A stretch of DNA of 64,000 bases, taken from contig WBZZ01005890.1 in NCBI GenBank assembly GCA_019918135.1, forward strand, positions 41,001 through 105,000, in the 5' to 3' direction. This document shows, one piece after another, positions 39,470 through 52,752 of this stretch (position 1 is the stretch's first letter; each line of letters starts with the position of its first letter). The stretch is from Paulinella micropora (taxonomy: Eukaryota; Cercozoa; Imbricatea; Euglyphida; Paulinellidae). Position numbers and translations under genes: made by a program. The notes beneath the pieces were generated by a model that saw only the letters and a program-made list of their open reading frames with translations, did no database searches and was not told the DNA's origin.

Positions 39470-42070
39470 ATGTTCGCCAACTCACGTCACGACGATCCTC
39501 TGGCACGCCTTCGGGAATACAAGAGGAAATGTCTGGATTCATTTACCATCCTGGGCGTCTACCATGGTCTCTTGCCTTCTGAGAAGAAGTTTCAGAAAGA
39601 AGTTGAAGAAGGAAAGTCAACTCCTCTCACTACGGACCTCTCCTGGACTCAATCTACGCAGTTCAAGGAAGACATCTTTACCACTTACTCTGGTGAATAC
39701 CGTAACATCTTACTCAAAGCAATAAAAGACAAACAAACAAATTTGTTACATCTACCACTGCCGACTCCGGCCCTCAAGCTGATGTGTAACCCCAACGTGA
39801 CGACCAATGACATCTACCTGGACTATTTGGGACCCACAGGCTCTGCAGCTCAACAGATCATCCTCTGGAATCAGCTGTGTACTATTATTCCTTTGGAATT
39901 ATATGCAAACTATTTGCCTGTTTCGTTTGCTGCCCCTGGTGTGCCTGGAGTACCTACAGGTTTCGTGCCGCCCCCACCCGGCGCTGCTCCACCCAGCACT
40001 GCACCAACTAGCACTCCTCCAGCACCGATACCGACTGGTACAACACCGGCGATGCCTCCTGGAAGTATACCACCAGCATCTGCCCTACCAAGTCACCCAT
40101 CGACGGGTCCCTCAACACCGGCAGCCCCATCGCCTGCTGGTACACCGCCTTCTGGAGCAAGTCCAACACCTGCTTTCACTCCAGCGGCGATGCCATATGG
40201 TGCAACAGCACTAACCCCCAGTAGCCGAACACCTTCAGCCACGCCAGCTGATCCGTTCGCCCGCCCTGGAAGCCTGGCTGGCGGAGCTACACCCTTGCCT
40301 CAACGTGAACAACCCACACCACTGGGATCATTTTTCGCAAGACGTGCACAACCATTGGTAAGTCGTTCTCTGGCTTTGACAGATCCAGTTTTTGGTGAAT
40401 CATTCACACAACTGGACCCCTTCAGAGGTACAACGTCAACATTCCTGACACAGCCCACAACTTTGCCAGGACCCACAAGTTTGACACCCACAACTTCAGT
40501 GGGAGCAACAAGCTTGACACCTTCTACGCTGACGCCTACACGGTCACCGACTGACCTCTCGTTGGGCATGACGCTACAAGGAAACCTTTTGAGGATACGT
40601 CCCATGTTCTCTATTCCGGAAGGCGAACCCTATCAGGAAGCCCTCGCCGCGGTGGAAAGTGGAAGCGGACCTTCTGCGTCAACCACAACTTCGGATACAG
40701 CTCCGGTGAGCACACCTTCGAGACCATCGTTGAGCTCATCACCTAGCTCATCCTCGAGTCCATCTTCGAGCTCATCGTCCAGTTCTTCGAGTTCATCGTC
40801 TAGCTCATCAACTAGTACGACGACTACAACATCGACGACCACGACTACGACGACTTCTTCATCTTCGTCCACAACGAGTAGTGAAGTACCTTCGACGTCG
40901 TCGGCAAGAATGCTCTTACGTTCATCGACACCTGCTGGTACACCGACACGAACCCTATACATGATGTCTCGAGTTCGCAATCTGTTTGTCATGTCACACC
41001 CAACCACCGTACCTACCTCTGACGCTGCAACTCAAGCTCGTGAACTTGCATTCAACTTACAGTTGAATAATATGTCCATGCTCTTGACATGCAATCGCAT
41101 CATAGATACAGTACATAAGTGGGGAGACAAAACTGCAGTAGCACTCATGGACGCATACTGGGCTCGTTACATACGTGTCACCGATGAACGTATCCGCGTC
41201 TGGAACGTTATCCCCTACATGCTCATTGAATACTTTCGAGAGTTATTCAAAGGACGCTTGGACAAGGGAGATACGAAGCGACCCGCTCTGCAAGCTCTCA
41301 AGCTTCGACGCTTCAAGAGGGAAGGCCTCGCAGCCTACGTCAACAGGTGTATCACTAGCTACGATACAGCCTACACCGCTGGGTACATGATCGCCGACTT
41401 GAACCAAGTTCGAGACGTATCCCGGATGCTGACCCCTATGGAACGCGATCGATGGACGCGATACGCTGCGGACATACTCAACACCATCGGTATTGTCTGG
41501 CCCCGCAACCTCGCCGACCTTCTTCCCTGGACCGACTCCCTTGACCTCCACGTCATGGAAGAGTACTGGCCATGGATGGAAAATGTTACGAAGCCCTCCA
41601 CGGCCGACAACAACAGGCGATGGCGCGATCGTCCTACGCCTTCTTCTTCCCCACGCGACTCACCCGTCAAGGCTGACACTCGCCAAAGGAAAAGACAGCG
41701 CGCGACGCAGCAGGAGAACAAGGAACCCAACCGCCCTCCACGGCAGAAGCGTAAAGCTGAATCCATGTCAATGGCTCAACCTGCATCCTCACCGGATCGA
41801 GGCCGCCCCAACAAGCGGACCAAGATGGATAAAGCGCCTCCAGCCGCGAAGAAGACAGCGACACGCCCGCCCCTCACCGATGCAAACGCGATCGCTATCC
41901 CTTCGAAGAAATCTTCGATGGTTACGGCGACTACCAAGTCGGCAGCAATCTCACCGAAGCGCCCGCCCTTCACCGGAGTTCCGTGTTCCTACTGCAAGGA
42001 ACATAACCAATTCCTGAAGGACAACCAGACTCCGAAGCATACGCTCGAACAGTGCAAACTTCGTCAACGA
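39470..42070 (+). other. LTR element: Gag-like block
   Basis: The first reasonable start is MFANSRHDDPLARLREYKRK. A Pro/Thr/Ala-rich linker (39950-40330) and a Ser/Thr tract (40730-40880) precede a helical capsid-like region (WGDKTAVALMDAYWARYIRV, RVWNVIPYMLIEYFRELF; 41110-41560), a basic region, and a Cys/His motif (PCSYCKEHNQFLKDNQ, then H-x4-C; 41985-42060) like a long-spaced zinc knuckle. It would form the particle and bind RNA. Confidence 0.6.
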
Positions 42071-42249
42071 CGCTGTCAGGACGAGGGTAAGCATTGCAAT
42101 TGGAAGGCATCCACGGCCGCCAAGCGCACTCAGCAGCCCCGAGCTTTCCACATGACAACGCGCTCGAAGTCACGGCGCCTACTTCGCATCTCAACGATTC
42201 CGACAGTCGTCTGCGGGAGCATCTATGTACGCAAGTACTTGCGCCCATC

Positions 42250-42718
42250 CCCGACAAACGAAGTTATCGGTAAAACCTCGTGCGTTTTAGACTCGGCATG
42301 CAATTGCAAAGGAGTTGCCCTCCTCGAGTGGGTACTTCACCAAGGATTCGAGATTGTGTCACTCCCACCCGTTGACGCACGCTCATCTGTGGGCATTAAT
42401 GCTGTACTTGCTGAAGGTATAGAGCTATTCGTCTCAGCATCCCCGACGTCTCCGCTCCACGCCATCACCATCTACATCTCAAGTCATCTCCCTGACGGCA
42501 TGAACGTACTCCTCGCCAACGAAGTTGCAGCGCAACTCAATCTCTCTATCGACGACGCTCAAGCGATCAAGCCCACGGACTACATGCCCCTGAAGCCTGC
42601 ATCCAAGCAAATCGTCTACGAGACGGAGTTCCATCTCTTCGAGACGCCTCTACAGATCGGCGATCTACAACTTGCAACGGTTAGCTACGACTTCCGGCCC
42701 GCCTCATTGGCGAACTAA
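42250..42718 (+). other. LTR element: retropepsin-like protease
   Basis: SCVLDSACNCKGVALLEWVL resembles the catalytic V-x-D-S-G-A region with a variant residue order. The later MNVLLANEVAAQLNLSI matches the ILG-helix end of Ty3-type proteases. It directly follows the Gag-like block. Confidence 0.5.
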
Positions 42719-42730
42719 ACTAACTATCCG

Positions 42731-45700
42731 TTGGCTAAATTCAAAAAGATCACCGATCAACGTCCAAGCCCACCACTCCCTTCGGAATCCCACGACCTTC
42801 TCTCCACGTCGAATGCTCATCTCTACGGCCGCACCGTAAACCTTTTCATGTCTTCCCGCAAGAGGCAGCCATGCTACCCACGAGTAGCACGAACCAATCC
42901 GGTCACCGGAGACGTGGAGCAAGTCAGATTCGGCGACGGGCACTCCGACACCGACGACGAAAAGGAGCACCAGGCCAACGAAGAGGAGGACGAAGAGGAC
43001 GAAGAGGAAGAGGACAGCAAGTCCGGCCCCCCTACGCCGTCACAGGCTTCACACATCGCCCACCGCACCCGCGGAGCAACCTCGAATCAAGAGCAGAAGG
43101 GCACGCCTCCTTCTAAACGTCAGAAAATAGCCTCATCTTCGAACCCAGAGGAATCTTCGACACCGCAGGCAGCCGCGACCGCTACCCCAACCCCTAGCGG
43201 ACCGCATCACCAATGGGTAGATACACCATCAACCCAGGCCCATCTGACACCCGGAACGGCAGAATGGTGGCTGACCTCGGCCATGAAGAAAGAAGACGCA
43301 CTGGCACGACAGGTGATTGAGAGTCGAGAAGGAGACTCACAGACGAGACGCTCATTGAGATATGCATCATTGGCATCACCTGCATCGATAGCATCAGCAT
43401 CATCGTCATCATCTTCGTCTTCATCCTCGAGAGCGATATCAACATCGGCGCCACCCGCCTTGCGTTTGGACCAACAACCCGCGGACATCCCACCGACATC
43501 GCCTTTACCGACCAGCTCAGAACAGCCTTCGTCATCGCCGTCTGCGCCAGCACCCGGTTTGACGGCCCCGACGATCGCCGACTGTAGGACGGTAAGCCAG
43601 ATCAGCCGCGACCTTGTTGAGATCCTCCAAGAGAGATCGGAATCACTACCGCCACTGCCAGTACAAACCGGCACGCATAAAGAGACTCCCGACCTCGCTG
43701 ATCAAACAGCGGCACCATCGCCTCTTGGATCCACGCGCCCCATTCTCGAACGACGCAACCCGCGGCGGAGAATCTCTATATCGCCCTCTATGCAGGCCGC
43801 ACCTTCCTCACCTGAACCAATCCGCTTGGACAGTCCACGTGTCCTCGGCGGATTCGAAGCTGGACCGACTACACCAAACACTCGCGCTCAGATTGGAGAC
43901 CCTACGCAACTCCGTCGAGCTCAATTCCAAACTCCGACCACGATCCATAGCACAGGAGCAACCCCGCCTACGACGTATCACCCGGTCCGCCCCGTACCAG
44001 ACATATGGCTACGCCCGACCGAAGGTAAACGCGCAAGGGATTATGCCCCTGACATGGACGAGGACCTTTGGATTGTAAAAGAAATATACGCGACTTACTT
44101 TCCAACCATAGGATCTAGTTGTTTCGCCGGTACATACCCTAGATGCCCACATCTTGGTTACTGGAACTGCTCACCAGCCAAGGACTATGGCCGGACAACG
44201 TTCAAACTCGCACAGCACACAACTGGGACCACCCCCGCGTGGAACGAGCACTATTGAACACAGCAAACGACTCCCAGGGGACCTACCTTGTTCCGTCACC
44301 CGTGAACAACATCCAATGGAAAACGACGGAACGCATGTTTTACCCGTTTATAGACCACTATAACTTCATTGCGTATCCGCTCTTGGCACGAACATTCCTC
44401 CCGTGGAATGCGGTATCGAATCCGCCTTCAAGTTCGTCTTCGAGTTCGTCATCAAGCTCGTCTGCAAGTTCATCCTCAATCCCACTCTCAAGTTCGTCAT
44501 CAAGTTCATCATCGAGTTCGCTCTCAAGTTCATCTTCGAGTACAACCTCGACTTCGACCTCTAGCCCATCATCATCATCATCTTCCACAGCCCTTCTACG
44601 TACTCGGTATAGTCGTATCTACATACGTACTGACCCGCGCCAATTGTACGGAAGCACCCGCTGGGGAGACCCTGAAGTCACATTCGTGGACGCTACGTAC
44701 GGCCTCAGCCGCGACGCACCTACGCGCCTGATGCAACACTACTGGCCGCCACGCAACATACCCCACGAGATGGACCCTGATACATTCAACAACATCACGT
44801 TGGGAATGCTTCTTCTTGATGAAGGCGTCACAGCAAAAGGCGTTGTCAACACGGAAGCTCTCTGTCTTGTCAGAGCTCCTAGTCGACATCGTCTTACTCG
44901 ATCCGCAAGAACTACGATGACTAAGGAAAAACTCGAAAATCTCCTTAATCAGCCCATCGGCGCCAAAGTGATAAAGGACTTTCGAGAATCCAGTCAGTCG
45001 GCAACAATCTTCCACTTCGGCCCGGCCCACGGACGAAGCCAGGCACAACTTTTATGCACGGCCCTCATCGGACGTCACGTGGAGCCCACCGGAGACGTGG
45101 ATTATTTCGATATCGGCATGCGATATCACGAGACCCATCGCCCATGGGGATACAAAGCATCATCGCACTTGGGACTCATCGTCGGCAACACACCGAGAAC
45201 GACTCCACGAAACATCATCATGGACTCGCTCGCCGAAGGCGAATTGCTTTTCCCATGGAACTGCATGGAGACTCCGACTACAGGTCAACTCACCATGGCT
45301 CCTGGATTTTGTACCGCAACACACGAACGTCACTCGTTCAAGCTTCCGACTCGAGAACGCTGTTTTGCGCTGCAACACTACTTCCATCGACTCCCATGCA
45401 TTGACCCCATCTGACTGAAGATCACCGCTTCCGACGCCTACTACGACATCCACGGGTTACCAGTACGTGAACGCAGCTACCTCTGCACCGTCGATCTCCC
45501 ACGGAGCTACTTCCAAGACAGTTCCTTGAGCATTTACTACACACACGGTAGTGATAAAGACTTCTTCTCCGACATCCTCCAAGACAATTGGTCAGGGTTG
45601 ACGGGTGGAATAACCATCACTACGGGTAGGTGTTCATTGGACAGGAAGAGAGACGCTCACGAATTGGCCGAATACCTGCGACGATGCCCTCAGTGGACGG

Positions 45701-47892
45701 ACGACCGCCATTCAGGCGTCGCCAACCTCGGAGACAAGCCTACTTCCTTCCACTACATGCGATGCAACAACGCGATCTGGATTATAGCTCAAATCGCTAT
45801 ATATCTCATTGCCAGCCAAACCGGCAAATGTCACAGCCGTGAGATTCACGTTGTTCACCATCCTACGGGCACCACTCCGTGTAATGCCGATATCATGAAT
45901 CCGTATTCACGAGAGAGGCGTCTGAAAGGTTACCCTACAGGTGTACCATGCGTCCGCAAGCAGACCAACTTCCACCCCAATCCTCACATCCGGAGATGGG
46001 AAGAAGGAAAGGCCCTCACGGCGCTGCCGAAAGACCGTCACACCCCCACAGGACGCTGGATCAACCTGAAGTCACCCGAAACTGCGGATCACCTCCAACA
46101 TTTTTATTGCGAAATGAAGATGTCAGCAACGGACCTTCAATTTGAGACCCTCCTGAATCTACCTCTTCAGATCCACACGCTCAGCCCGGTGGAAACACGC
46201 GGACATTACCGAATCGGACACCCCCTCGGTATGTTCATCGACCCTGGATTCGATGTAAGCCCGATCCCGCCCGAACAAACCGGAGCACCGGGATCCAACC
46301 AGAACCCGATTGATGTCGACGGGGAACTAATAGACGCATTCCTGCCGGCTCCCACCGCCAGCAGTTCGAGCTCCAGCAGTTCGAGCTCTAGCAGCTCTAG
46401 TTCCGCACCGCACAACTTTATCGGATCGGCCCCTGCATCGCAATCCGCAACTCAGAGTAATGCAGACCCCCAATCTGTATCTACTGCACCCCGAGTCCCA
46501 AAGACAAGCTGCAGACCGCAAACGTCAGACGTGAGACCAAACGACGACGACGAAGAGTCAAAACCGGATTCGCCCGGCCCGACAACTATCCAGCCACCTA
46601 CGGCCGCATCATCGTTATCATCGTCTTCTTCATCGACGACTGCGACAGCACCTACCTGCTCCATGAACCTGCGTTCGCGAGCAAGACAACAAGCAACATG
46701 GCCTCCTCTCGAACCGGCCCCACAGCCTATCTTCCCAGGTATGTTCCGTCTTGTTGCCATCAACCCAAGCTTACGCACGGACATGCGCATCAAAATATTG
46801 AAACACCTCAACTATTTTGCGCACATGGAATGGATCTGCTGTGTTCCCTCTGGCGGACTCAACGCCGCTACAGCATATCTTACGGACAACATCGACTCGG
46901 ATTGGCAACGCCACCTATGGCACAAGATCGTCTTCTGGATCAACCTCGGACAATGCACGGGTATTCCCTACCTCCAACGCGAACCAGACTTCGACGCTGG
47001 TACCCGACAAGATCTTCCTGACGGCATCTTCGCCTTCCGAGCCTCGCGCAAATCATGCCTTGTACCCCACTTACCATGGTGTATTTGCACAGCAAAGCAC
47101 TGCGCAGGTCGCAAACCCTCTGACCGACCTACGCAGCCATCGTTTCAGCTTTCCGCTATCAACCCTAGTCTTCGCACCACCGTCCGACAGGAGCTCCTCT
47201 CCGAGCTCAACTACTTCAGCAACTGTAACCTCATCATCCCTTACTCTGTGGACTGCGCTTACTCCAACACATCCGCAGCCATCAACGGCGTGCAAAGTGT
47301 TGAAGACAAAGAACGCGTCTGGCAGATCCTTGCTGAACTAGTCTACAAAGGGAAACATAGTGTGGATCCTGTTCGGTATTCAATAGATACCATGCCATCT
47401 CTCGATTGCAATCAGTTCGCTTACGATGTCCCACACGACATCTTCGCGTGGCAAGCGCTACAACGTACACGGGCTCACCGACCGTGGTGTAAGTGCGGCT
47501 ACGGCGGTTGCAACCACACCGGTGCGACTCGCGCCCCAGCAGCGCGAAAGTACAAGCCGCGACCAGCTCGACCAGCATTCCACAGCAGTCTTGGTGGCCG
47601 CCCCCGCTACAAAAAGAACTGCAAACGTGCCCAAGGCGCCAAGCGGACCCATAGACCGCCGGCCGTTGACGGCATACCCCGGCCCAACCAGGCATATCGG
47701 ATTCACCGACAAGGCCACTCCGCCAAACCCGATCCGATACCTTGGAGGCGCCCGTATGATTCCCGTCATAAGCCACCTCCGCGCCCGCAGCATCGTCCTG
47801 CAGCTCCGACGCAACGCCGCCACTTCTACATGAATGCTCGGCCTGGTACCGGACTACACGAACGATTGAATACCAAACAGGGTCGGGAGTGA
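42731..47892 (+). other. LTR element: extra coding block between protease and RT, unknown function
   Basis: Over 5 kb of coding-like sequence that ordinary Ty3 elements lack. It contains Ser tracts (43385-43430, 44430-44560, 46360-46410), acidic stretches (EEDEEDEEEEDS near 43000), and a folded-looking region at 44600-45410 (YIRTDPRQLYGSTRWGDPEV, SSHLGLIVGNTPRTTPRNII). A region at 45530-46250 includes FHYMRCNNAIWIIAQIAIYL. A domain then occurs twice in tandem (46730-47120 and 47130-47520; INPSLRT start, PWCxC end). No known enzyme signature was recognised. Confidence 0.55.
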
Positions 47893-48179
47893 CAACCAAA
47901 TCTGGGGCCCTCTCCAGATATGGTTCTAGTCTCACCTGATCCTTTTCGAATGGCCCGCACGCAACAAGAGATGACAGCTTTCTTCGTAGAAGACGCTCCG
48001 CGTTTCAGCCCGCTCATGGCGGACTTCGCCTCCACATGTTCGGATGCGCGCATGCTTTACTGTACAGCAACAACAATCAGCGGTACACAACCTACCCCTT
48101 GGCTTCTCATCTCAGAGAGACTTTGCCGCGACTTTTTAGACAAACAGGCCATTCAGCTCACAGCTCCGCCTGCGCCCAA

Positions 48180-49600
48180 ATACGCACCTGAAGTCGTCAA
48201 CCCCGACCTCACTGCGGAACAACAACGACTCCTATGGGCCCTCCTCGGAGAATTCGACGATGTTTTCCAGAACAAAGCAGGTGTCTTCAACCACACAGTG
48301 GTATCGCTGGTACTCAAACCGGGAGCTAAACCAATCGCGGTTCAATGCCCGAATTGGACTCCGGCGGTACACCACTATCTCAAAGGATGGGCAACAGACG
48401 CCCTCGCGTCTGGCCTCTGGTCCATGGCTTAAGCAAACTGTGCCTGGGCTAGTCGAGCCTGCCCTGTGGGAAAGTTCGAAGACCTAGCGAAAGCAGTCAT
48501 CCGCGACATCCGCAACGTCTACGACTACCGCGCTGCCAACGACAACCTCCACCTGCATGTGCCGGGTCTACCCAACCCAGACCAATACCGCGAGCGCTTC
48601 GCGGGATGGCACTATCTCAGCACCATCGACATGGTCGACGGCTTTACGCATCTGCGACTCAATCCAGATGACGGCAGCCGCAACATTCTCGCCGTTTGGA
48701 CACCATTAGGACTCCTAGTTCCAAATTTCATGCCCCAAGGTGTTCACCGCGCCCCGGGAGATTTCCAACGCGCCATGGATAAGTCCTTCCACCATCTGGA
48801 CTTTTGGAATATATCCGCCTCCGCTTACCTCGACGACGTCACAGACGGCTCAGACGACTTCGACACCCATCTTCGCGAGCTCCGATCCATCTTCTTGGCT
48901 ATGCAAGACTCCGGCCTCCATGGTTCGGCCCGGAAACTACGCTTAGGATATCGGGAACTCATCATTTTGGGAAAGCGCTGCAGCAAGAAGGGTATCGCTG
49001 CGGATACATCCAAGGTCGACGCCATTCTCAAGTTGGCCGACCCTTCCAACGTTTCGGAAGTCAGATCAGTCTTAGGTATGACCAACTTCATCCAGGCCCA
49101 TATCCCTGACTATTCTCGACTGGTGGCACCCCTCACCAATCTTCTCAAGTCCACTCACGCCAGGCCATCAGGTGCCCCCTACCTGACCCAGGCTGAGCGG
49201 AAATGCATGAGAAAGCTCCGCCGTGTCCTCACTACGCTACCCATCCTGGTCAAGTACGAGCCATCACAACGACTCTACCTCCGGACGGATGCTAGCCAGA
49301 TAGGCATTGGTGGCGCTCTACACAGTGGTCCAGAGCGCAACGCTCCGGTAATACAGTACTTCTCACAGAAGTTCACAGACACGCAGACACGATGGGCAAC
49401 CTACGTTCGTGAAGCCTACGGCGTCATCTACGGTATCCAACAATGCCGCTACTACATCGATGCCAGCGATCACGAGCTCACCATCGTCACCGACCACCGG
49501 CCCCTTTTATGGCTATGGCACGCTCGCAGCCCCATGGTTGTAAACTGGGTTGGAGAACCTTCAGACTATCCGCTTCAAGGTCGAATACCTTCCCGGTAAG
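48180..49600 (+). other. LTR element: reverse transcriptase and RNase H
   Basis: RT: lead-in LLWALLGEFDDVFQNK, palm segment STIDMVDGFTHLRLNPDD, MPQGVHRAPGDFQRAM and the catalytic box SAYLDDVTDGSDDF (Y-L-D-D). The connection region KLADPSNVSEVRSVLGMTNF is typical of Ty3 elements. RNase H: YLRTDASQIGIGGALHSGPE, then REAYGVIYGIQQCRYYI and TIVTDHRPLLWLW hold the D-E-D residues. It copies the element's RNA into DNA. Confidence 0.8.
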
Positions 49601-49843
49601 CAGAATCAACTCCCCGACGGTCTGTCACGCGTTCCATGCATAGCCCCCGGCCAGCCTACCCTCAGTGGCGAAGCCGAGGCGACCCTCCAGCTTCTATCCA
49701 CCATTCCGACCCCTTGAGCAGGCTCTACCCTTTGGTTAGCAGTCGAAGGTACGCACGCAGCCCTGGATACTCGACTCAAGTCACTCTCGTGTCGAATCCT
49801 ACGCGGCGGCCCGACACTGCGCAGCATTCAGGCCCCATGGGAC

Positions 49844-51865
49844 TTGGCCATCATCATTCCCACAGCCGAACGCTCTCCAATGGTTGCTCGCGACATGTTC
49901 GCTCTCCGCAAACCGTTAGCACTGCTCATGCCTCAGGACTTGGTCCATTGCGTCCCCGATGACACCCTTCCACAGAAGATCGTCGAACAATGCCGCAAGA
50001 TCTTGTTCCTCGACGACAATCTCGTCTGGCTGGTCCACGGACTTGGTATGGAACAGCACTACATCTATCCACTTGTCGCCACATCGCACGCTCAGCGCGT
50101 CACCCGCCAAGAGATCATCAACGCGCAACGACAAGACGGACTCACGGCCCCTCTCTGGACTGACGGCTCACCCTCCGTCTTTGCCGGCCCCATCGAGCTG
50201 ACCCTACGACAAGGCATCGCTGTCTCAACCGACTCCGAACAGTCCTCCGTCAAGGTTTACGTTCCAGAAGAGCTGCGCCGTCCCCTAATCAACTACGCAC
50301 ATCTCATGCAGAACCACGCCAAAGCGCCGACGCTCGTCCCTTTCATCAAGGAGCGCTACGTTTGGTTCCGTACTGACGGTACAGACATCATGCATCTTGA
50401 CGTCCTCGCCGCCCTCCGCGACTGCCACTTTTGCCAATTGGTCCACGCCCGCCTGACCCTTAACCACGGCCGCTACTCATCGTTAACGTGGACTCATCAA
50501 GGAAAGGGCATCGGTCTCGACCATGTCCACATCGGCATCCCCGGCGTCGCCTCTCAGTACATCTTGACAATTGTCGATCTCTTCTCGGGATTCCTCCAGT
50601 TTATCCCATGCAAGTCCACATCTGCGGAAGAAACTGTGGAGCTCATACTCAACCGTTGGGCCTACATCTTTGGTTTTCCGGAATCCATCTTCTCCGACTA
50701 CCATAGTTCTTTCATCGGTACGTTGGCCAAACAATTTTGCAGCGTAGCCGGCCTCGAATGGCTCACCACCGCGCCCTACTCGCATCATCAACTTGGCTAC
50801 GTCGAATGCCGCCACAAGGCTATCCGCACAGCAGTCCAGTCTTTGCCCAAAGCAGAAAAGACTAACTGGCCCAGCATCATCCCTTCTCTTTCCTTCGCTC
50901 AGAACACATACGTATCTACAGCGACCGGCACCACCGCCTTCGAAGGAATGCTTGCCCGCAAGCCCCGCTGCACGCTAGACTTCTTCGACTCCCCGGAGAT
51001 TGTCAACGCCCGTGCCACCGCCTCTAGCGCCGCACTCGACGCCGCACCGACACTGTCACTCCAGTCCGCAGATCAGATCGCTTTGCTGAACAGCGCCCGC
51101 ACCGCTGTCACAGCCTATTTCAGCGCGTATACCACCGTTACGCGCGCCCGGTCCGTCGCTCAAAAGAACAAAAGCCGCCGCAAGGCTGTCAAGGAATGGA
51201 AAGTAGGCGACACAGCCTCCGTCTACCGCCCCAAGCCTTCCAAACAAGGCATTCCAGCCTCATCCGTTCTCCAGTTCGACGGCCCCTACACCATCGTTGA
51301 GCAGGTCAGCTCCAACTGCTTCAAAATGCGCCATCTCAAGACCAACAAGGTATTGAAACGCATTGACCGCTCACACCTCGCTCCGTACACTGCAACCACT
51401 GATGGCGTCACCCCGCTCAACACGGTCGCAGTGGACGAGTACGATGACGACTCAGTTAACTACACAACCGGCGAAGTCGTTGCATTCATCGACCGCGACC
51501 AGGTTAAACTTGGCATCGTTTTAGACGAGGACCCAGAGAACGAGGAAAACGACCTCGTAGTTCACCAACTCGGTACGACCTCCAAAGAAAGCCCTCTCTT
51601 CCGTCCCATCTACGAAGACACAAAGGATCAGAGCACCATCCAGCGCTGGGACAAACCCTTAGCTACCTGGAAGCCCCTTCTCTTCGACATCACCAACGAT
51701 CAAGTCGTCCATCGACACATTGAGTGGCGCCCCTTCAAGAAACTAAAGGACAAAGGCAAGCTACCCGCCAACGTTCTTAAACGTCTTCGAGGCCCTCTCA
51801 TCACCGGCGAATCCTTTCCATTGCATACCTTCCAGAAGGGTAAGCAGGCCACATCCAAGGAATAG
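49844..51865 (+). other. LTR element: integrase with GPY/F module and extra C-terminal domain
   Basis: The zinc-binding H-H-C-C part is seen around YAHLMQNHAKA and DCHFCQLVH (50295-50440). The catalytic D-D-E core: GIGLDHVHIGIPGVASQYIL, FGFPESIFSDYHSSFIG and HHQLGYVECRHKAIRTAV. The GPY/F module is LQFDGPYTIVEQVSSNCF (about 51270). Beyond it lies an additional beta-rich domain, TGEVVAFIDRDQVKLGIVLD to PLATWKPLLF (51450-51690), resembling BAH/Tudor-like chromatin-reading folds; such tails can steer integration sites. Confidence 0.75.
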
Positions 51866-52752
51866 CCACACTCTCAAGTGGGTTTTACTCATCGTACCGG
51901 CCTCACCCAGCCACAGCCCAGCGCTTTTCCCACTTGACCCGCCATCGTCCCTAGACAAGTTACGCCAAGACCAGCGTATCCGGCGTGTAAGTCCTTGATC
52001 GCCTCTTATGCCTGCAGGTCAACGATCATTCTCATCGAATCTGAACACCTCAGTGATTATACCGGCATGGCACATCTGGTGCATTTCAACATGGTTCATC
52101 TCGGCTGTGCGATACATGGCCACCTGGCTTTCTACGGCTCGACGTCAGCTCCCCAATATTAACGCATCGCTACTGCGCCTCAATTGTCTCAGTTTCGCTT
52201 CGCATTCCGATATCCGGCCCCGGCTGATCTTCGTCTGCAATGCGCTCCACATCGACACACTTCTTTTTCTTCTTCCCCTATAGGTTTAAGGAGACTCACC
52301 CTTCTCTTTACTCCTTTTTTCACTTTTACTGAGACAAGTCACTGACCCTTCGTAAGTCACTCATTCTGTACGCAACTCTACTCAACCGTTAGGTCTGGGG
52401 GGGGGGGGGGGGAGCTATCAGACTGAGCACTTTAACGACCGGCCAAAACCGCTATAGTTGTCACCCTTCTATTTTTGACCAGATCGTTAGATTCTCCTCT
52501 GCACGACGTTTCGACTTCACTAACTAGTTTTCGATTCCGTTCAGAAATGACTTCAAACGATTAATTCAAAGTTTTACCAGCAATTACCTTTTTTTTCCCT
52601 CACTATTACCTTTCCCCCACTTTTTCCCGTGAACTCGCACGAGACGGTAAATTTGCGGACAAGGGACTTGAAGGGATATAAATGCGTGGATCGCACTGAC
52701 CATTTGCCGGCAATTTAACACCAAAATGCAAAAACTTTGAATCCACAACTAT

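Noticed and set aside
40300-44588. Minus-strand Val/Glu/Asp-rich frames opposite Ser-rich tracts
   Set aside because: Antisense shadows of the LTR element's Ser/Thr/Pro-rich coding sequence.
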